From assembly GCF_040869045.1 (NCBI RefSeq), contig NC_090323.1:173808083-173872082 (forward strand): a stretch of 64,000 nucleotides of DNA, given 5' to 3'. Shown here in pieces: positions 45,019-56,959 of the stretch. This DNA comes from Eurosta solidaginis. Taxonomy: Eukaryota > Arthropoda > Insecta > Diptera > Tephritidae. A program made the position numbers and the translations under genes. The stretch's first letter is position 1. The number at the start of each line of letters is the position of its first letter. Under the pieces are notes generated by a model. That model had not been told where the DNA came from. It saw nothing but the letters and a program-made list of their open reading frames with translations, and ran no database searches.

Positions 45019-46515
45019 GTGGAGAGCAGACCATATATGCAAAGTGGAACTCTCAATGCTCTACAATATGCAATAGCTAACACAACAGAACTAATAGAGA
45101 AACTTGAGACCGTAGAGCTAACAAAGAACAGCAAATTGGTATTTTTTGACATAAAAGATTTATATCCATCACTACCACTATCGGAGACTTTGGACATAGT
45201 TAGCTCAACAATAGTTCATAATACAAAAAACAAAGTTAAAAGTATGCAAATCACAAATACGCTAAGAACCACTTTACGTCAAAACTATTTTCAATTCAAC
45301 AATAAAATATATAGACAAACAAACGGGCTTGGAATGGGAAGCCCCACATCAGCAATTCTTATGGAAGTGTTCATTCAAAATCTGGAAGAAAAGTACATAC
45401 AGGAGCTGAAGTCCAAATTAGGCGTGTCATTTTATGCTAGAAACGTGGATGACATAATATGCGTTTTAACTACTAATAACGAAGAGCTTGTACTGGAGTA
45501 CCTCAACAAGCAGCACGGAAATATAAAATGTACAATGGAAACCGAAAAAGACGGAGGAATCAACTATCTAGAGCTCACGATAAATATTGATAAGGAAGCC
45601 AAAATATTTAACTATGACATATATAGAAAGCCAACGGCCACCGACACAATAATACACAATACCTCAAATCACCCCCAACAGCATAAAAATGCAGCATTAA
45701 GGCACTTGGTACATAGACTTGAAAGAACACCTCTTACAAAAGAGGCATATAAGAGAGAACTTGAGGTCATATATAATATCGCTGCAAACAACGGTTATAA
45801 AAAAGCACTAGTAGATAAGCTCAGAAGGACAAATGGAGAAGCAAAAAGAAATAATGAAAAGGAAAATAATAGCCTGACAACTATGACATATACTGGAAAA
45901 GCAACATATAAATTGGCAAACTTCTTTAAAAAATACAACATTAACACAGCATTCAAAACATCGAACAATCTAGGACGAAAACTAAGAACAGAGGATCCGT
46001 TAACAAGCCACGGTGTACACAAGCTTACCTGCGGATGCCAACATAGTTACATAGGACAAACAGGACGGCAAATAAGAACGACATTCAGAGAACATATTAG
46101 AGATTACAACAAAAAAATACGGAATCCAAACATTATACCCGAGTCTAACTTCGCGAATCACATGGCCGAGAGTGAATGTTCCTCAGCAAACATCAATAAA
46201 ACAGATAGGGTTCTTTACATACAAGCAAAAGGCAAACGTCTCAACGTACTCGAAAACATGGAAATCTACAAACAGAAAACATTCGACGGTAGAATAATAA
46301 ATGAACAGATTAACAAAACTTCTGACACAATATTCGAGCATTTAAAACTTGTTTACAAGAAACAAAGTAATCACACAGGTACAACAGACAAACACACAAC
46401 AACAAATAAATACAAAACAATTAACACACCAAAACAACAAACCCACAAAGAAGGTCAAACGACTAAAATTACGGATTTTTACCCGCCCCAGTCAGCCACA
46501 CAAATCGATCCGTAA
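45019..46515 (+). pseudogene. Penelope reverse transcriptase with GIY-YIG endonuclease, N-terminus missing
   Basis: A 498-codon open frame. Reverse transcriptase motif A is FFDIKDLYPSLPL, motif B is NGLGMGSPTSAILMEVF and motif C is NVDDII, followed by GINYLELTI and YRKPTATDT. The endonuclease follows with CGCQHSYIGQTGRQIR and FREHIRDY...NFANHM, the GIY-YIG class that distinguishes Penelope-like elements from LINEs. The conserved N-terminal third, upstream of motif A, is absent and no credible ATG is present, so the protein is truncated although the rest is undamaged. The long uninterrupted frame suggests a fairly young insertion. Confidence 0.9.
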
Positions 46516-46660
46516 AAACCACCCTCGATTCTGAATGAACACACAGCACATACACATAACTAAATATACACAAGCATCAATTTTGACAATACCTGCTCAT
46601 GTACCTACGAACTGTAAATACAGGACAAACGACAACAACAGATCAGAACGAAAATCGACA

Positions 46661-46685
46661 CTGATGGTGGCACAGCACCGAAACC
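46661..46685 (+). ncRNA. possible degenerate hammerhead ribozyme core
   Basis: CTGATG, then GGTG...CACC capable of pairing, then GAAACC, in the 3' UTR of the Penelope-like element. Hammerhead motifs are known from Penelope-like elements. The copy at 32056-32080 (minus) reads CTGAAGATGG...GAAACC at the same place. The canonical CTGATGA is not intact in either copy, and stems I and III were not established. Confidence 0.3.
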
Positions 46686-46799
46686 GGCTTGTCTCAAACC
46701 CTATAACTCGGTTCAGTTGTAGCCATTCGAGTATTCCTCATGACAGTTGCGCGGTATATCGCTATGGCTCGGGATGCGCATTATCTGAATTTTAAAAGA

Positions 46800-47655
46800 G
46801 TTAGTAGCAATTGCTTGCGGTTCCAGTCACACACACTCGATAGCACCACAGTTCAGCTCAAACCTTTAAAATCCGTTTCGTTTCGAGTAAATGTCAAGCC
46901 TGTTAATTCGGTCACTGTCTCAAATGTGTCCATCTCCTTAGCCCTCCCTTTGGAATATGGCTGAGTTGAAATTTGCAATGGGGGCAATTCTGTCCTACCT
47001 GGGATGTAGTCAAAGTTTATGAGTCAGAAGGCTTATTGCCAATATCACAAAGCCAGTTCAAGGAGCACCCATATCTACTGGATATATGTACAAGAAAATA
47101 TTTTGGTAATCAGATAATGCCGATGACCGCCCTACAGCAATACAAGGCAGCCAAAACCTTACTAGTCCTCTTCTTCACATTGGGTCACCAGTCCTAACTG
47201 AAAATACCAGCGATTTTCCCGCAGTCAAGTAGATCCTGAGAGTGAAAATCTTATAACTCCTCGTAAAAGTAAACAGCTCCATTTTTTTCTGTGTTGATTG
47301 TCGGCCCAATAGACTCCCTTCCAAACATCGTACCAAACGGCAACCCCTGACTTCTAGTTTCAACAGCTGCTCGCTTACTACCACAACCTCCGCACACACT
47401 TTCTTAAAATGTAGCTCCACCACAGTCCGGTAGGATAGTTCTTTTTTTTTTTTTAATCGCATGAAAAGCGTTTCCATTGACCTGAAGAACCCGATAATAA
47501 ACTTCGAAAAGTCCTGTGCCGAATGTACAAATCAATAAGGCGATCCAGAAACTGATTGGCCTGAAGATTGATTGGCCTGAAATACTTAGGGTTATGGGAG
47601 AGCTCCTGTCAGCATTTGGAAAAAAAGCAAATATAAACTCTGACCAAGAAGTCTT
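46800..47655. other. no recognised feature
   Basis: Open frames at 46973-47197 (plus) and 47175-47477 (minus) overlap and show no known motif. Confidence 0.35.
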
Positions 47656-48039
47656 ATTGTTTTTGTGATTATAAAGATAAAGGCCCTTCCCGAAAGTTTT
47701 GGAGATTGTTATCGATGTTGATGGTTCTTTGCCGGATACACACCCGTTAGACCATTAAGGTACAAACCCAACTATCCCGGGAACTATCTGATATGACATC
47801 ATTTAATATTCTAGAATATCCCGCCCCACCTACTAGCTCCATGACGACCTTGGGATTGCCAGAGCCTCACCGGTTTAAGAAACATGATTCATCATGGGTA
47901 AATGAGGTTGACAATTGGGTTGGAGATGCTGTGAATTGCGACTCCTTGAGAGAGTTGCGCTACACAACCCCTTGAATCATTTTGGTATTTTAGTCGCCTC
48001 TTACGACGCGTGTATATTCTAATCCCCTAACCCGCTGAG
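47656..48039 (-). mobile_element. CAA-tailed SINE-like repeat, diverged copy
   Basis: It shares CCGGATACA, GTTGACAATTGGGTT, GTTGCGCTACACA and TTTAGTCGCCTCTTACGAC with 49457-49824 in the same order. The tail is decayed to TTGTTTTTGTG. No target duplication recognised. Confidence 0.75.
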
Positions 48040-48999
48040 TGTCTTGTCTATACAGTCTGTGCGTGATATTCCAACGACGCGTCGTTAGATAATGAATTAA
48101 AATGGCGCAGCTGGGTATATTTTACTCTAAATATGGATTTTATTAAGCTTGATTATGGGGTACTTACCTGTTTTCTATAACTTCAATAATTTTTTGTTGT
48201 TCAATTGGGTAACAACGAGAACTGATTCTCTCTTTTTACCCTTTGCGATAAATTTTCGGAATTGTTAGTATCGAAATCCATTTAGATTCTACATACTAGA
48301 CTCATAGCCGGTTTCTTGCTATGGTTTTTGTGGTAGACTACTTTCAATCCACCAAAGATATGAGGTAAGTTAGATGAGATGATTTAGGTAAGGTTCAAGC
48401 GCCTGCATTTAAATAAAATTATTTAGGAACAGGTTAGATCTAAAGAGGTTTGCTGAGCTGCTCATTGTTCTCATATCCGGTATAGGAAAATTTCTCCAAC
48501 ATAAACCAGTACTGCCAAAAATCGATGAATAGCAAATTGATGATGGCAAAACAATATAAATAAATAAAAAATATAAAAGAGTGAGCCATGTTTCAAATGT
48601 CTCAGTCATTGACACTCAAACCGGTAATTGATTATACCGAAAGTATTTGGCGGATTTATTTCTACTTTACGCGCATTATGTCACTTTGCATGTACCGATT
48701 AACTGCTTTTGCAATTTGAAGCCATTATTGCGGCAGACAAACATATTTTGTGTTCATATCCTAAACTATTTAACTGATTTTAATCAGATATGCACATCGT
48801 GTGCAGTTTGATCCAACTTGAAAGATAGGATAGCGTTTTTTGAAGTTTTTTTCCGGGAAGTGAACCAAGGACCGATCTATTCGAACAAATTTTATTCACG
48901 GTCCGATTTGTCTGAAATTTGGTATATAAGTAGCCCTATGCCCAGATAAGTATTTACGACACTTTTTCGGGAAACGGAGTAGGGACCGACTGGGACTGG

Positions 49000-49240
49000 A
49001 ATCGGGGACAAGAATGGAGAAGAGTAAGAAAAACTAGAAATAATATAAAATAGGGAAAGAAAAAGAGATAGAGTTAGACGAAGATAGAGAGATAGGTATA
49101 TATGGAGCGGAAAAGAAGTGAGGGAAACGACGGAAAGGGATGAAGAAGCGCAGAAAAAATGGAAAGACAGAGTGAAGAGTGAATAAAAATATATGGAAAA
49201 GGAGAGAGGGGAAGGGAGAGTAAGAGGTAAAAACTGCTTA
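49000..49240 (+). repeat. polypurine tract
   Basis: About 240 bp very rich in G and A (GGAAAG, AGAGAT, GGGAGA), without a fixed period. Confidence 0.75.
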
Positions 49241-49307
49241 AAAGTTATGCAGATGGACTAAACTTAGAGCAGAACAACGTCTGCCGAGGCTGTTAGTTAC
49301 ACTATAT

Positions 49308-50108
49308 TGTAACGAATATTAGCATCACTATGCTGTTAGTAAATCCTCACAAGAACGAATACAGTAAGCAGCCAAACTTATATATATGCACACACATAAC
49401 TAGCAACTCGAAGTGAAGAGATATCACACACACACACACATGTAGTCATCAGCCGTTGTTGTTGTTGTTGTAGCGATAAGGTTTCTCCCCGAAGGCTTTG
49501 GGGAGTGTTATTAATGTGATGGTCCTTTGCCGGATACAGATCCGGTACGCTCCGGTAACACAGCACCATTAAGGTGCTAGCCCGACCATCTCGGGAACGA
49601 TTTATATGTCCAAATTAAACCTGGGGTCGCCAGAGCCTCGTCCGTTAGTGAAACAGAATTCGCCGCGGATAGGTGAGGTTGACAATTGGGTTTGGAGAAG
49701 CTATATATTGCGCTGGCAACCTGAAAGGGTTGCGCTACACAGCCCCTTGAATCTAGTATTTTAGTCGCCTCTTACGACAGGCATACTTACCGCGGGTATA
49801 TTCCGACCCCCTAACACGCTGGGGGTAGTCATCAGCCGTAGTTGTTACTCATACGCACACACGCATATAGCTGAATTACCAAGCAGCAGATACAACAGTT
49901 CTAGAAGGCGAAACGTCTAGACGTTAGTAGAAATATGCGGACGACACAACAGAGAATATAAAAGCAGCGCAAGCTGAGGAATGGCCAAAATAGACTAAAT
50001 AAAGACCATATTGCAATACTGAATATTGGAGTTATTTATTCGACAGTTCGGCGATACGAACGTTAGCAGAAGGTGCATAATAACCAGGATTCAGCAGAAT
50101 TTGTTACA
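49308..50108 (+). mobile_element. solo LTR, ATAT-target family, carrying a SINE-like insertion
   Basis: TGTAACGAATATTAGC at the start and TTTGTTACA at the end, with ATAT on both sides (49304-49307, 50109-50112). The LTR body is split at 49456 by the CAA-tailed element. Confidence 0.88.
49457..49824 (-). mobile_element. CAA-tailed SINE-like repeat, complete young copy
   Basis: About 368 bp inserted in the solo LTR with a 15-bp target duplication GTAGTCATCAGCCGT (49442-49456 and 49825-49839). Read on the minus strand it starts CCCCCAGCGTGTTAGG and ends CGCTACAACAACAACAACAA. No protein is encoded. I could not identify convincing Pol III A and B boxes. The last bases GCTACAACAACAACAAC are also the 3' end of the LINE at 7902-11953. 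Confidence 0.85.
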
Positions 50109-50289
50109 ATATATTTAATATTGCACATTCATATATATACTAAAACTAGTTTTCATTGTAAACTGCGTTTAAATTCCTTTCTCTTTATTTCAAGACACTT
50201 TTGTCTCGGATGAATTTAATGCTCCACCGCCTCATTGTGCATATGATGTAAAATCTATATAATTAACTAGCCTGTAACTGTGACCCAGT

Positions 50290-51110
50290 CCTCACGAAGA
50301 GAATAGAACATAAAATGATTGCGATGTACCCCAAAATGAGATCAAAAATAGTTCTGATACTGTCCCGAAATTATGGAGCACAATCACGAAATTGTCTAGA
50401 GATAAATTTGCTATGATCCGTAGAAGGAAGACCATACTGGATTTTCTAAAAAGGTGGCGCCGAATACTCCTCTGAAGCACTTTTTTGTGAAATGATTCCT
50501 TAATGGTCTTATAATAGTTTCGATAACAATATCCAAATGATCCGAAAAAACTTTAAAAAATATCCCAATCTTTCCGATAGGATTTCCTAATTGGCCCGCA
50601 ATTGCTCCGAAAACATTCCGGAAAGGGTCCGAAAAAGTCACAAATTAATCTTGAAAACAATCTCGAAACAATAACGATTAGAACCAAGAAACTGATGTGG
50701 GGCAATATATAGAATATCTGGATCATATTCCCAAAACGGTGCCGAAATAGTAAAAAAAATCCTGAATTAGCCCCGAAAAAATCCCCTAAAACAATCCCGA
50801 AACGGTTTCTAAAGAGTACTGAAGTAAAATAGAAATAGTCCCAAACAGATTCCGAACACAATCACAAAACGGTTTCGAAATAATACGAACATTGTCCTGA
50901 ACTGGACCAAATAGTCGTGAATTTATCCCAAAAGTCATCCCGAAATAGACACAATATATGTAATTCCAAATAGTCCCGCAATAAATCAGAAATAGCCGTA
51001 AAAAGACCCAGAAACAACTCAGAGAAACCCGTGAAATTATCCTCGAATATCCTCGAAATAATACGGAAATAGTCCTGGATTGATATGAAAGTTAACGTGT
51101 AAGTGGGATA
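50290..51110. repeat. degenerate short-unit array, words TCCCGAAA and AATAGTCC
   Basis: The words CCGAAA, CCCGAAA, AATAGTCC and AATCCC recur every 12-16 bases with heavy divergence. A weaker continuation lies at 51380-51700. Open minus-strand frames here (50292-50861) follow from the repetition. Confidence 0.6.
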
Positions 51111-51379
51111 GGTCCTAGAAGTTGTCTAATATTTGGTTTGTGATAAGCTCTCTCCATTTGGTCGTTGAGCAAACTTCTGGTTATACTATGTTTTTATGCA
51201 GGCTATGCGGGATCGTCACGGAAAGGCCAGCTCAGTCCAACCTAACCTAAGCTATATGAGTCATAACTAATGAGCCATACATACACATATTATAAATCGG
51301 ATAGTTGGGATGTATAGATATAGGGATCTTTGAATATGAGGATGACTAGATGTTAGCTTTCTGAATCAATTCAACCAGA

Positions 51380-51700
51380 ACGGCTGAACTTTCTTAATTA
51401 CAAGAAGGACGTACTGGAAATCTTTTCTCTATGGCTAAAGTATCTTGAAATTATGTCGAAAACTATCCCATAATGACCAGGTTATAGTTTCGAAATGTTC
51501 GTAAACATCTTGAAATATACCTGAATCGATCCAGAAAATAATCGGCAATGATGACAAAAACAAAACCAAATTGTATCCCATAATGTCCGAAAAGATGCTT
51601 AAACTATACCGAAATAGTTCTGAATTGTTCCCGAGCAGTCTGAAAATAGTCCCGAAACGACGACGAAATAGTCCTCAACACATTTCCTACATTATAAAAA
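51380..51700. repeat. continuation of the TCCCGAAA array
   Basis: The same words (CCGAAATAG, AGTCCCGAAACGAC) recur; the array is split by about 270 bp without them. Confidence 0.5.
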
Positions 51701-51814
51701 ATATTGTTGGTCTCATATAAATACATTCAGAGTTATAGCAATTTATAAGAAGGTTGAAGGTTGCTTGTGGCTTCTGTCTTCTCTAGATTAGATATATAAG
51801 CAAAGTAAAAGGGG

Positions 51815-52290
51815 TCCAGCGGTAAACGAGGACAAGACGAAGTACTTGCTGTGATCAAAGAAAGAATCGGCGCATTCGCACCTTTGTAGCCCATGTCACT
51901 ATTAACGGATATAAATTCGAGACTGTGAACGTTTCGTCTATTATAAAACCAGCATCAACGGCCAGCTTAGAAATCAAACGGGGAATAACCCTTGCCAACA
52001 AGTGGACTGTATAGGCAATTGAAAAGTAAAATCCTCTATCGATGAACAAAAAGCACGCTCTTCAAGTCGCTCATCATATCTGTCCTGATGTATGGTTCGG
52101 AATCATGGAAGGTGTCCAGAGAAAATGAGATGGCGCTGGGAGTGTTCGGCAGAAAAGTTCTCCGGAAGTTTTATAATCCTGTCCGTGATGCCGACGCGAG
52201 TATCGAAGTGCCTATAGCGTTAAGTTGACATATGTGCTTTACGCAGATGCAACGAAAAAAAGTCCAAAGGCTTCGCTGATACGCTTAGAA
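51815..52290 (+). mobile_element. RTE-type LINE fragment
   Basis: Plus-strand frames read VNEDKTKYLL, KESAHSHL and, further on, ALGVFGRKVLRKFYNPV, in the order of RTE proteins. Several stops interrupt. Confidence 0.7.
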
Positions 52291-52480
52291 AGTATTTCTA
52301 GATAGATTTTGTTTGTTTGTTCGTTCGTTATTCTATTGTCGAATGTTTTTTGTTCGCCTTTTTTTGCACCTGAATGACCTTGAATGTTTTTCTATTTTGT
52401 GTTGGAAAACAGTTCTTTTCCATTATGTGACTCACAAAATAAAACTCTGTGTATGTTGTAGCCTACGATGTGTTCTCGGA
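52290..52480 (-). mobile_element. Penelope-like element scrap
   Basis: The reverse complement of 52300-52350 reads AACATTCGACAATAGAATAA, close to 46279-46300 of the Penelope ORF. Confidence 0.45.
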
Positions 52481-52704
52481 ACCTTGTTAATATGATACAC
52501 CAACAATTTTGGTAGAAATTAGTTGTTGCTTGTTGAAATCAAATGCCCATTTTGTATGTTATATAATCAATGTTTCATAGATTAACATCGTTATTTACAT
52601 ATTATGAATAAATAAAATCATTGAACAACGGAAGCAATTAGCGGAAGATTACAAAAAATGTTTGAAGTGTGCTCATTGAGATACCAACAGCGCCCTACCA
52701 CGTC

Positions 52705-53436
52705 TATTTTTATACCCAGGTGAGCAGAGCTCACAGAGTATATTAATTTTGTTCGCATAAAGGTACCCCGTAACGGCATAAACTAATCGAGATAGATATA
52801 GACTTCTATATATCAAAATGATCTGGGCAAAAAAATAAATTCATTTAGCCATGTCCGTCCATCAGACTATAACCACGCCCACTCTTTCGATATCGAAAAT
52901 TTCGAAAAAACCGAAAAAGTGCTATAATTCATTACCAAAGACGAATAAAGCGATAAAACTTCGTAGGTGGGTTGATCTTATGACGCAAAATAGAAAGTTA
53001 GTAAAATGTTTGATAATGGGCGTGGCACCGCCCACTTTTAAAAGAAGGTAATTTAAAAATCGAAAATTACGAAAAATTAAAAAAAATGCCATATCTCGAA
53101 AAGGCGTCCACCTATAGAACTAAGGCTCACTCCCTTTTAAAAAACTCTTTAATACCTTTCATTTGATACCCTTGTCATACAAACACATTCCAGGTTTACC
53201 CTAGGTTCATTTTCCTACATGGCGATTTTCCTTTATTTCACAAAGGATGAATGAAAATCGTTCCAAAAACGTCACCCTTGGTCTACAATTTGGTCGATAT
53301 TTCCCAAAAGTATGTTATATGGAATGAAAAACCACTTATAAACCATGTACGAAACCCTACGAAACCAACGCAGCTAAGCTCTCAGCTGAGTATGTAATGT
53401 TCGGTTACACCCGAACTTAGCCTTCCTTACTTGTTT
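52705..53436 (+). mobile_element. GTCY-type repeat family A, internally deleted copy
   Basis: Both ends are present (TATTTTTATACCC to CTTACTTGTTT), but most of the middle and most minisatellite units are missing. Only about two GTCC units remain. Confidence 0.8.
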
Positions 53437-53471
53437 CCTCTTCATTTTCTTCTTTGCATCTTCGTCATCTT

Positions 53472-53824
53472 GTCGGCCACTCTGATATGGTAGTAACATG
53501 CTCCGCCTACCACACCGAGGGCCCTGGGTTCAAGTGCCGTAAAAAGTAACATCAAAAAATTTAGAAACAATTTTTTCAATTATAAATACATACGTTTTTC
53601 TAATCGTGATCGCCCTTTGGAAGTGATTTTCCAAGCACTCCGAGTGTATTTCTATAATGCAGATGCCGTTCAGCACTCGCCGTCGGCATAAAACATGTAA
53701 ATCCCATCCCGTCAATTTGTACGGAAAACTATAAGGAGCACAACGCAGATTTGAAGAGAAGTTCGGCCTATATCTCCTCTGAAGTAAATCGCGCCTAGTA
53801 TTTATTAATTTTTGTCTTCTCTTT
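53472..53824 (+). mobile_element. tRNA-derived SINE, complete copy with target duplication
   Basis: A 14-bp duplication ATCTTCGTCATCTT flanks it (53458-53471 and 53825-53838). The head reads TGGTAGTAACATGCTCCGCC and CCCTGGGTTCAAG; the body matches the copy at 37935-38275, e.g. AGCACTCCGAGTGTATTTCT. Confidence 0.87.
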
Positions 53825-53838
53825 ATCTTCGTCATCTT

Positions 53839-54284
53839 AAATTAACCACAGCAGCCTTGTTTTAAGCTAATGTAAACAACAAACACTCGATATAATAGAT
53901 GATAATCGTATTAGAAATCAACATCTTTGATTATGTTAAAAAATGTTTGTAACTAAGTATGTATGCTTTAAACAAATTTATATTTATTGTACTTCCGGCA
54001 TTCACAAGAGCGGGAGCTGTTTTCAAGATGAATGTATTCGTTTTTGGTCAAATTAATAAATGCAAACTAAGCGCTGAATATTCAAATTACCATTCTCGTT
54101 ATTTTTTTTTGTTTTTGTTTCATTCTTGTGACATGCATTTGCATGGGAATTTGTATTTCTGAAGCAACTAAATATCGATTCCAGCATCACATCATTATAT
54201 AAGAAAACAGTGGTTGAACATGATTTTAATTTTGTCACATTCAGGGCCGAAGTTACGTGGAGCAACCCTGGATCCCAATGGGCT
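53839..54284. other. no recognised feature
   Basis: AT-rich spacer between the SINE and the CAA-tailed repeat. Confidence 0.4.
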
Positions 54285-54622
54285 TAGAGGGATTCAAGGG
54301 TTTGATAAGCGCAGTACAAAGCTTTGTAGCTTCAAAGCTTCCGCAACCCAAATGTAAACCTCACCTACGCGAGGGGAATTCTGTTACAAATATGAGTGTA
54401 TCATACACATATTTAGCAGGCGAGGCTCTGGCGCCCCCAAGTTCTGGAACTAGGGGGTGGGAAGGGAGGGATGGCACGTTCCCGATATGATGGGCTAGTA
54501 CCTTGATGCTGCTTTGTTACCGGAACTTACCGCATCTATATCCGGCAAATGACTATCAACATCGATCCCCAAAGCCTTCAGGGAGTGCGTTGATCGTTAA
54601 TACAACAACAACAACAACAACA
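54285..54622 (+). mobile_element. CAA-tailed SINE-like repeat, plus-strand copy
   Basis: It matches the minus strand of 49457-49824: GGCGAGGCTCTGGCG, TGATGGGCTAGTACC, TGTTACCGGA and CCCCAAAGCCTTC, ending in an ACAACAACAACAACAACA tail. It directly abuts RTE sequence. Confidence 0.82.
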
Positions 54623-55850
54623 TGGAATAAAGTCCCCCAACCCGATTATGACAGCAATAACCAGATTAAAAAACAACAAAGGCCGCGGGCGCTAATGGAT
54701 TGCCTACGGAGCTATTCAAATACGGTGGCGAGGAGTTGGTAAGGCGCATGCATCAGCTTCCTTGCAAAATATGGTGGGACGAGTGCATGCTCGACGATTG
54801 GAATCTAAGTGTTCTTTGCCCAGTCCACACGAAAAGGGGATCCTGCAAACTGTGCCAACTATCGCGGAATCAACTTTCTTAATATCGCATATCATATCCT
54901 GTCTAGTGTATTGTCCGAAAGATTCAAACCCACCGTGACCTGGTAAATTTACCATGGACCGTAGATCTTCACAATGTGCCAAATCTTGGGATCTATCGTG
55001 CGATTTTTTTAATTTGATGCTGGAGAAAATTATACTAGCTCCAGATCTTAACCGCTATGGAACAATATTCTATAAAAGTATGCAATTACTGGCGTATGCT
55101 GTTGACATTGACAGCATCGGCCTGAACACCAGCGCCGTAAGTTCTGCTTACTTCGAACTGGGAAAAGAATCGGAAAAGATCGGTTTGATGGTGAATGAGG
55201 ACCAAACGAAGTACATGCTGCCGTCGTGGAAAGAATCAGCGCATTTGCCCCTTGGCAGCGACGCTACTGTTGGCAGCTATAATTTCGAAATAGTAAAAGA
55301 CTTCGTTCATTTTGGAACCAGCATCCAGCGAAGAATCACTTTTACCAATTAATGCTACTTTGTACTAGGAAAGCAATTGAAATGTAAAGTCCTCTGTCGG
55401 CAAACGAAAAGCATGTTCTAAAAGTCACTTATTGTACCCGTCCTGCTATATGGTGCAGAAGGATGGACCCAGACAACTTCAGATGAAGCGGCTGTGGGAG
55501 TGTTCGAGAGAAAAGTTTTTCGAAAGATTCACGGACCTCTACGCGCGCTCGATGGCGAATACCAACGAAGATTTAATGAAGAGCTGTACGAGCTTTACGC
55601 GGATATCAACATAGTCCAGCAAATTAAAATGTATCGGCTACGCTGGCTAGGCTATATTATGCGAATAAAAGACAACGCTCCGGCTAAGAAATTATTTTTA
55701 CCGGAAGTCGCCTATGAAAGCAGAGGAAGAGGGCGGCCCTTCACTCCACTGGAAGGACCAGGTGGAAAACGATTTAAACTGACTTTGTGTGATCAATTGG
55801 CGCCAGACTGGTGTGCCTTGTTGGACGGTCATAACCGTTAAAACGGTTAA
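54623..55850 (+). mobile_element. RTE-type LINE, internally deleted
   Basis: Pieces of one RTE protein in order: LPTELFKYGGEELVRRMHQL (54700s), WNLSVLCPVH, then after a gap near 54950-55060 MVNEDQTKYML, GSYNFEIVKDFVHFGTSI, ALGVFERKVFRKIHGPL, RLRWLGYIMR and GRGRP. The central reverse transcriptase motifs A to C are largely missing. Stops and frameshifts are frequent. Confidence 0.85.
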
Positions 55851-56016
55851 GCTCCAATTAAGTAAGAAAGTAAACAATGCACATGGTACCCTTTGCGTCG
55901 TATGTATTTTTATATACGAAATTATACAAAATACAATGCGGTACGCCTCAACATACTGGAAACCCCCTCTTGCCGCAGCTGCATGTAGGTTGACGACGAT
56001 TATGTATGACATTAGC

Positions 56017-56955
56017 TATTTTTATACCCAGCTGTACTTGTACACATGGTATTATAACTTTGATTGGATAACGGTTGGTTGTACAGGTATAAAGAAATCG
56101 ATATAGATATAGACTTCCATATATCATAATCATCAGTATCGAAAAAAAAATTGATTGGGTCATGTCCGTCCGTTCATCCGTCCGTCTGTTCGTTAACAAG
56201 ATAACTTGAGTAAATATTGAGATATCTTCACTAAATTTGGTACACGAGCTTATCTGGACCCAGAATAGATTGGTATTGAAAATGAGCGAAATCGGATGAT
56301 AACCACGCCCACTTTATATATATATAACATTTTGGAAAACACCAAAAATCTGATTATTTAGTAAATAATACACCTAGAATGTTGAAATTTGACATGTGGA
56401 CTGATATTGAGACTCTTGATAAAAATTTAAAAAAAAATTTTTAAATGGGCGTAGCAGCGCCCACTTGTGATAAAATCAATTTTACAAATATTATTAATCA
56501 TAAATCAAAAATCGTTAAACCTATCGTTACAAAATTTGGCAGAGAGGTTGCCTTTACTGTAAGGAATGCTTTGAAGAAAAATTAACGACATCGGTTAGGG
56601 ACGACGCCCACTTTTATATAAAAGATTCTTAAAGGAGTCGTGGACGAATTAAATAAGATATATCTTTGCAAAAAAGAGCTTCATAACAATGGTATTTCAT
56701 TTCCAAGTGAATTTATGACAATAAATAGGAAAGACTTCAAATTTTTAAAAATGGGCGTGGCACCACCCCTTTTATGATTAAGCAATTTTCTATGTTTCGG
56801 GAGGCATAACTCAAATAAAAATTAACGGATCGTAATAAAATTGCTTACACAAATTTTCCGTATAGCAGGAAATATTTCTAAAAAAAATGGCCGACATCGG
56901 CTAGAGACCACGCCCACTTTCATATAAAAGATTTTTAAAAGGTTCGTCGGCCAAT
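56017..56955 (+). mobile_element. GTCY-type repeat family B, 3'-truncated
   Basis: It starts TATTTTTATACCCAG, contains GTCCGTCCGTTCATCCG and a (TA)n stretch, and stops where a LINE fragment begins. It preserves the empty sites for the SINE at 37935 and for the transposon at 59795. Confidence 0.82.
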
Positions 56956-56959
56956 TTCT

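Larger units (their letters stand above)
45019..46790 (+). mobile_element. Penelope-like element, 5'-truncated
   Basis: It contains a Penelope reverse transcriptase and GIY-YIG endonuclease (see the ORF) followed by a 3' UTR that is shared with the fragment at 31985-32575. The 5' boundary is unclear; sequence between 44800 and 45050 is not recognisable as Penelope. Confidence 0.88.

Noticed and set aside
55698..56199. Overlapping frames on both strands near the RTE and GTCY junction
   Set aside because: They cross the element boundary and have no conserved motif.
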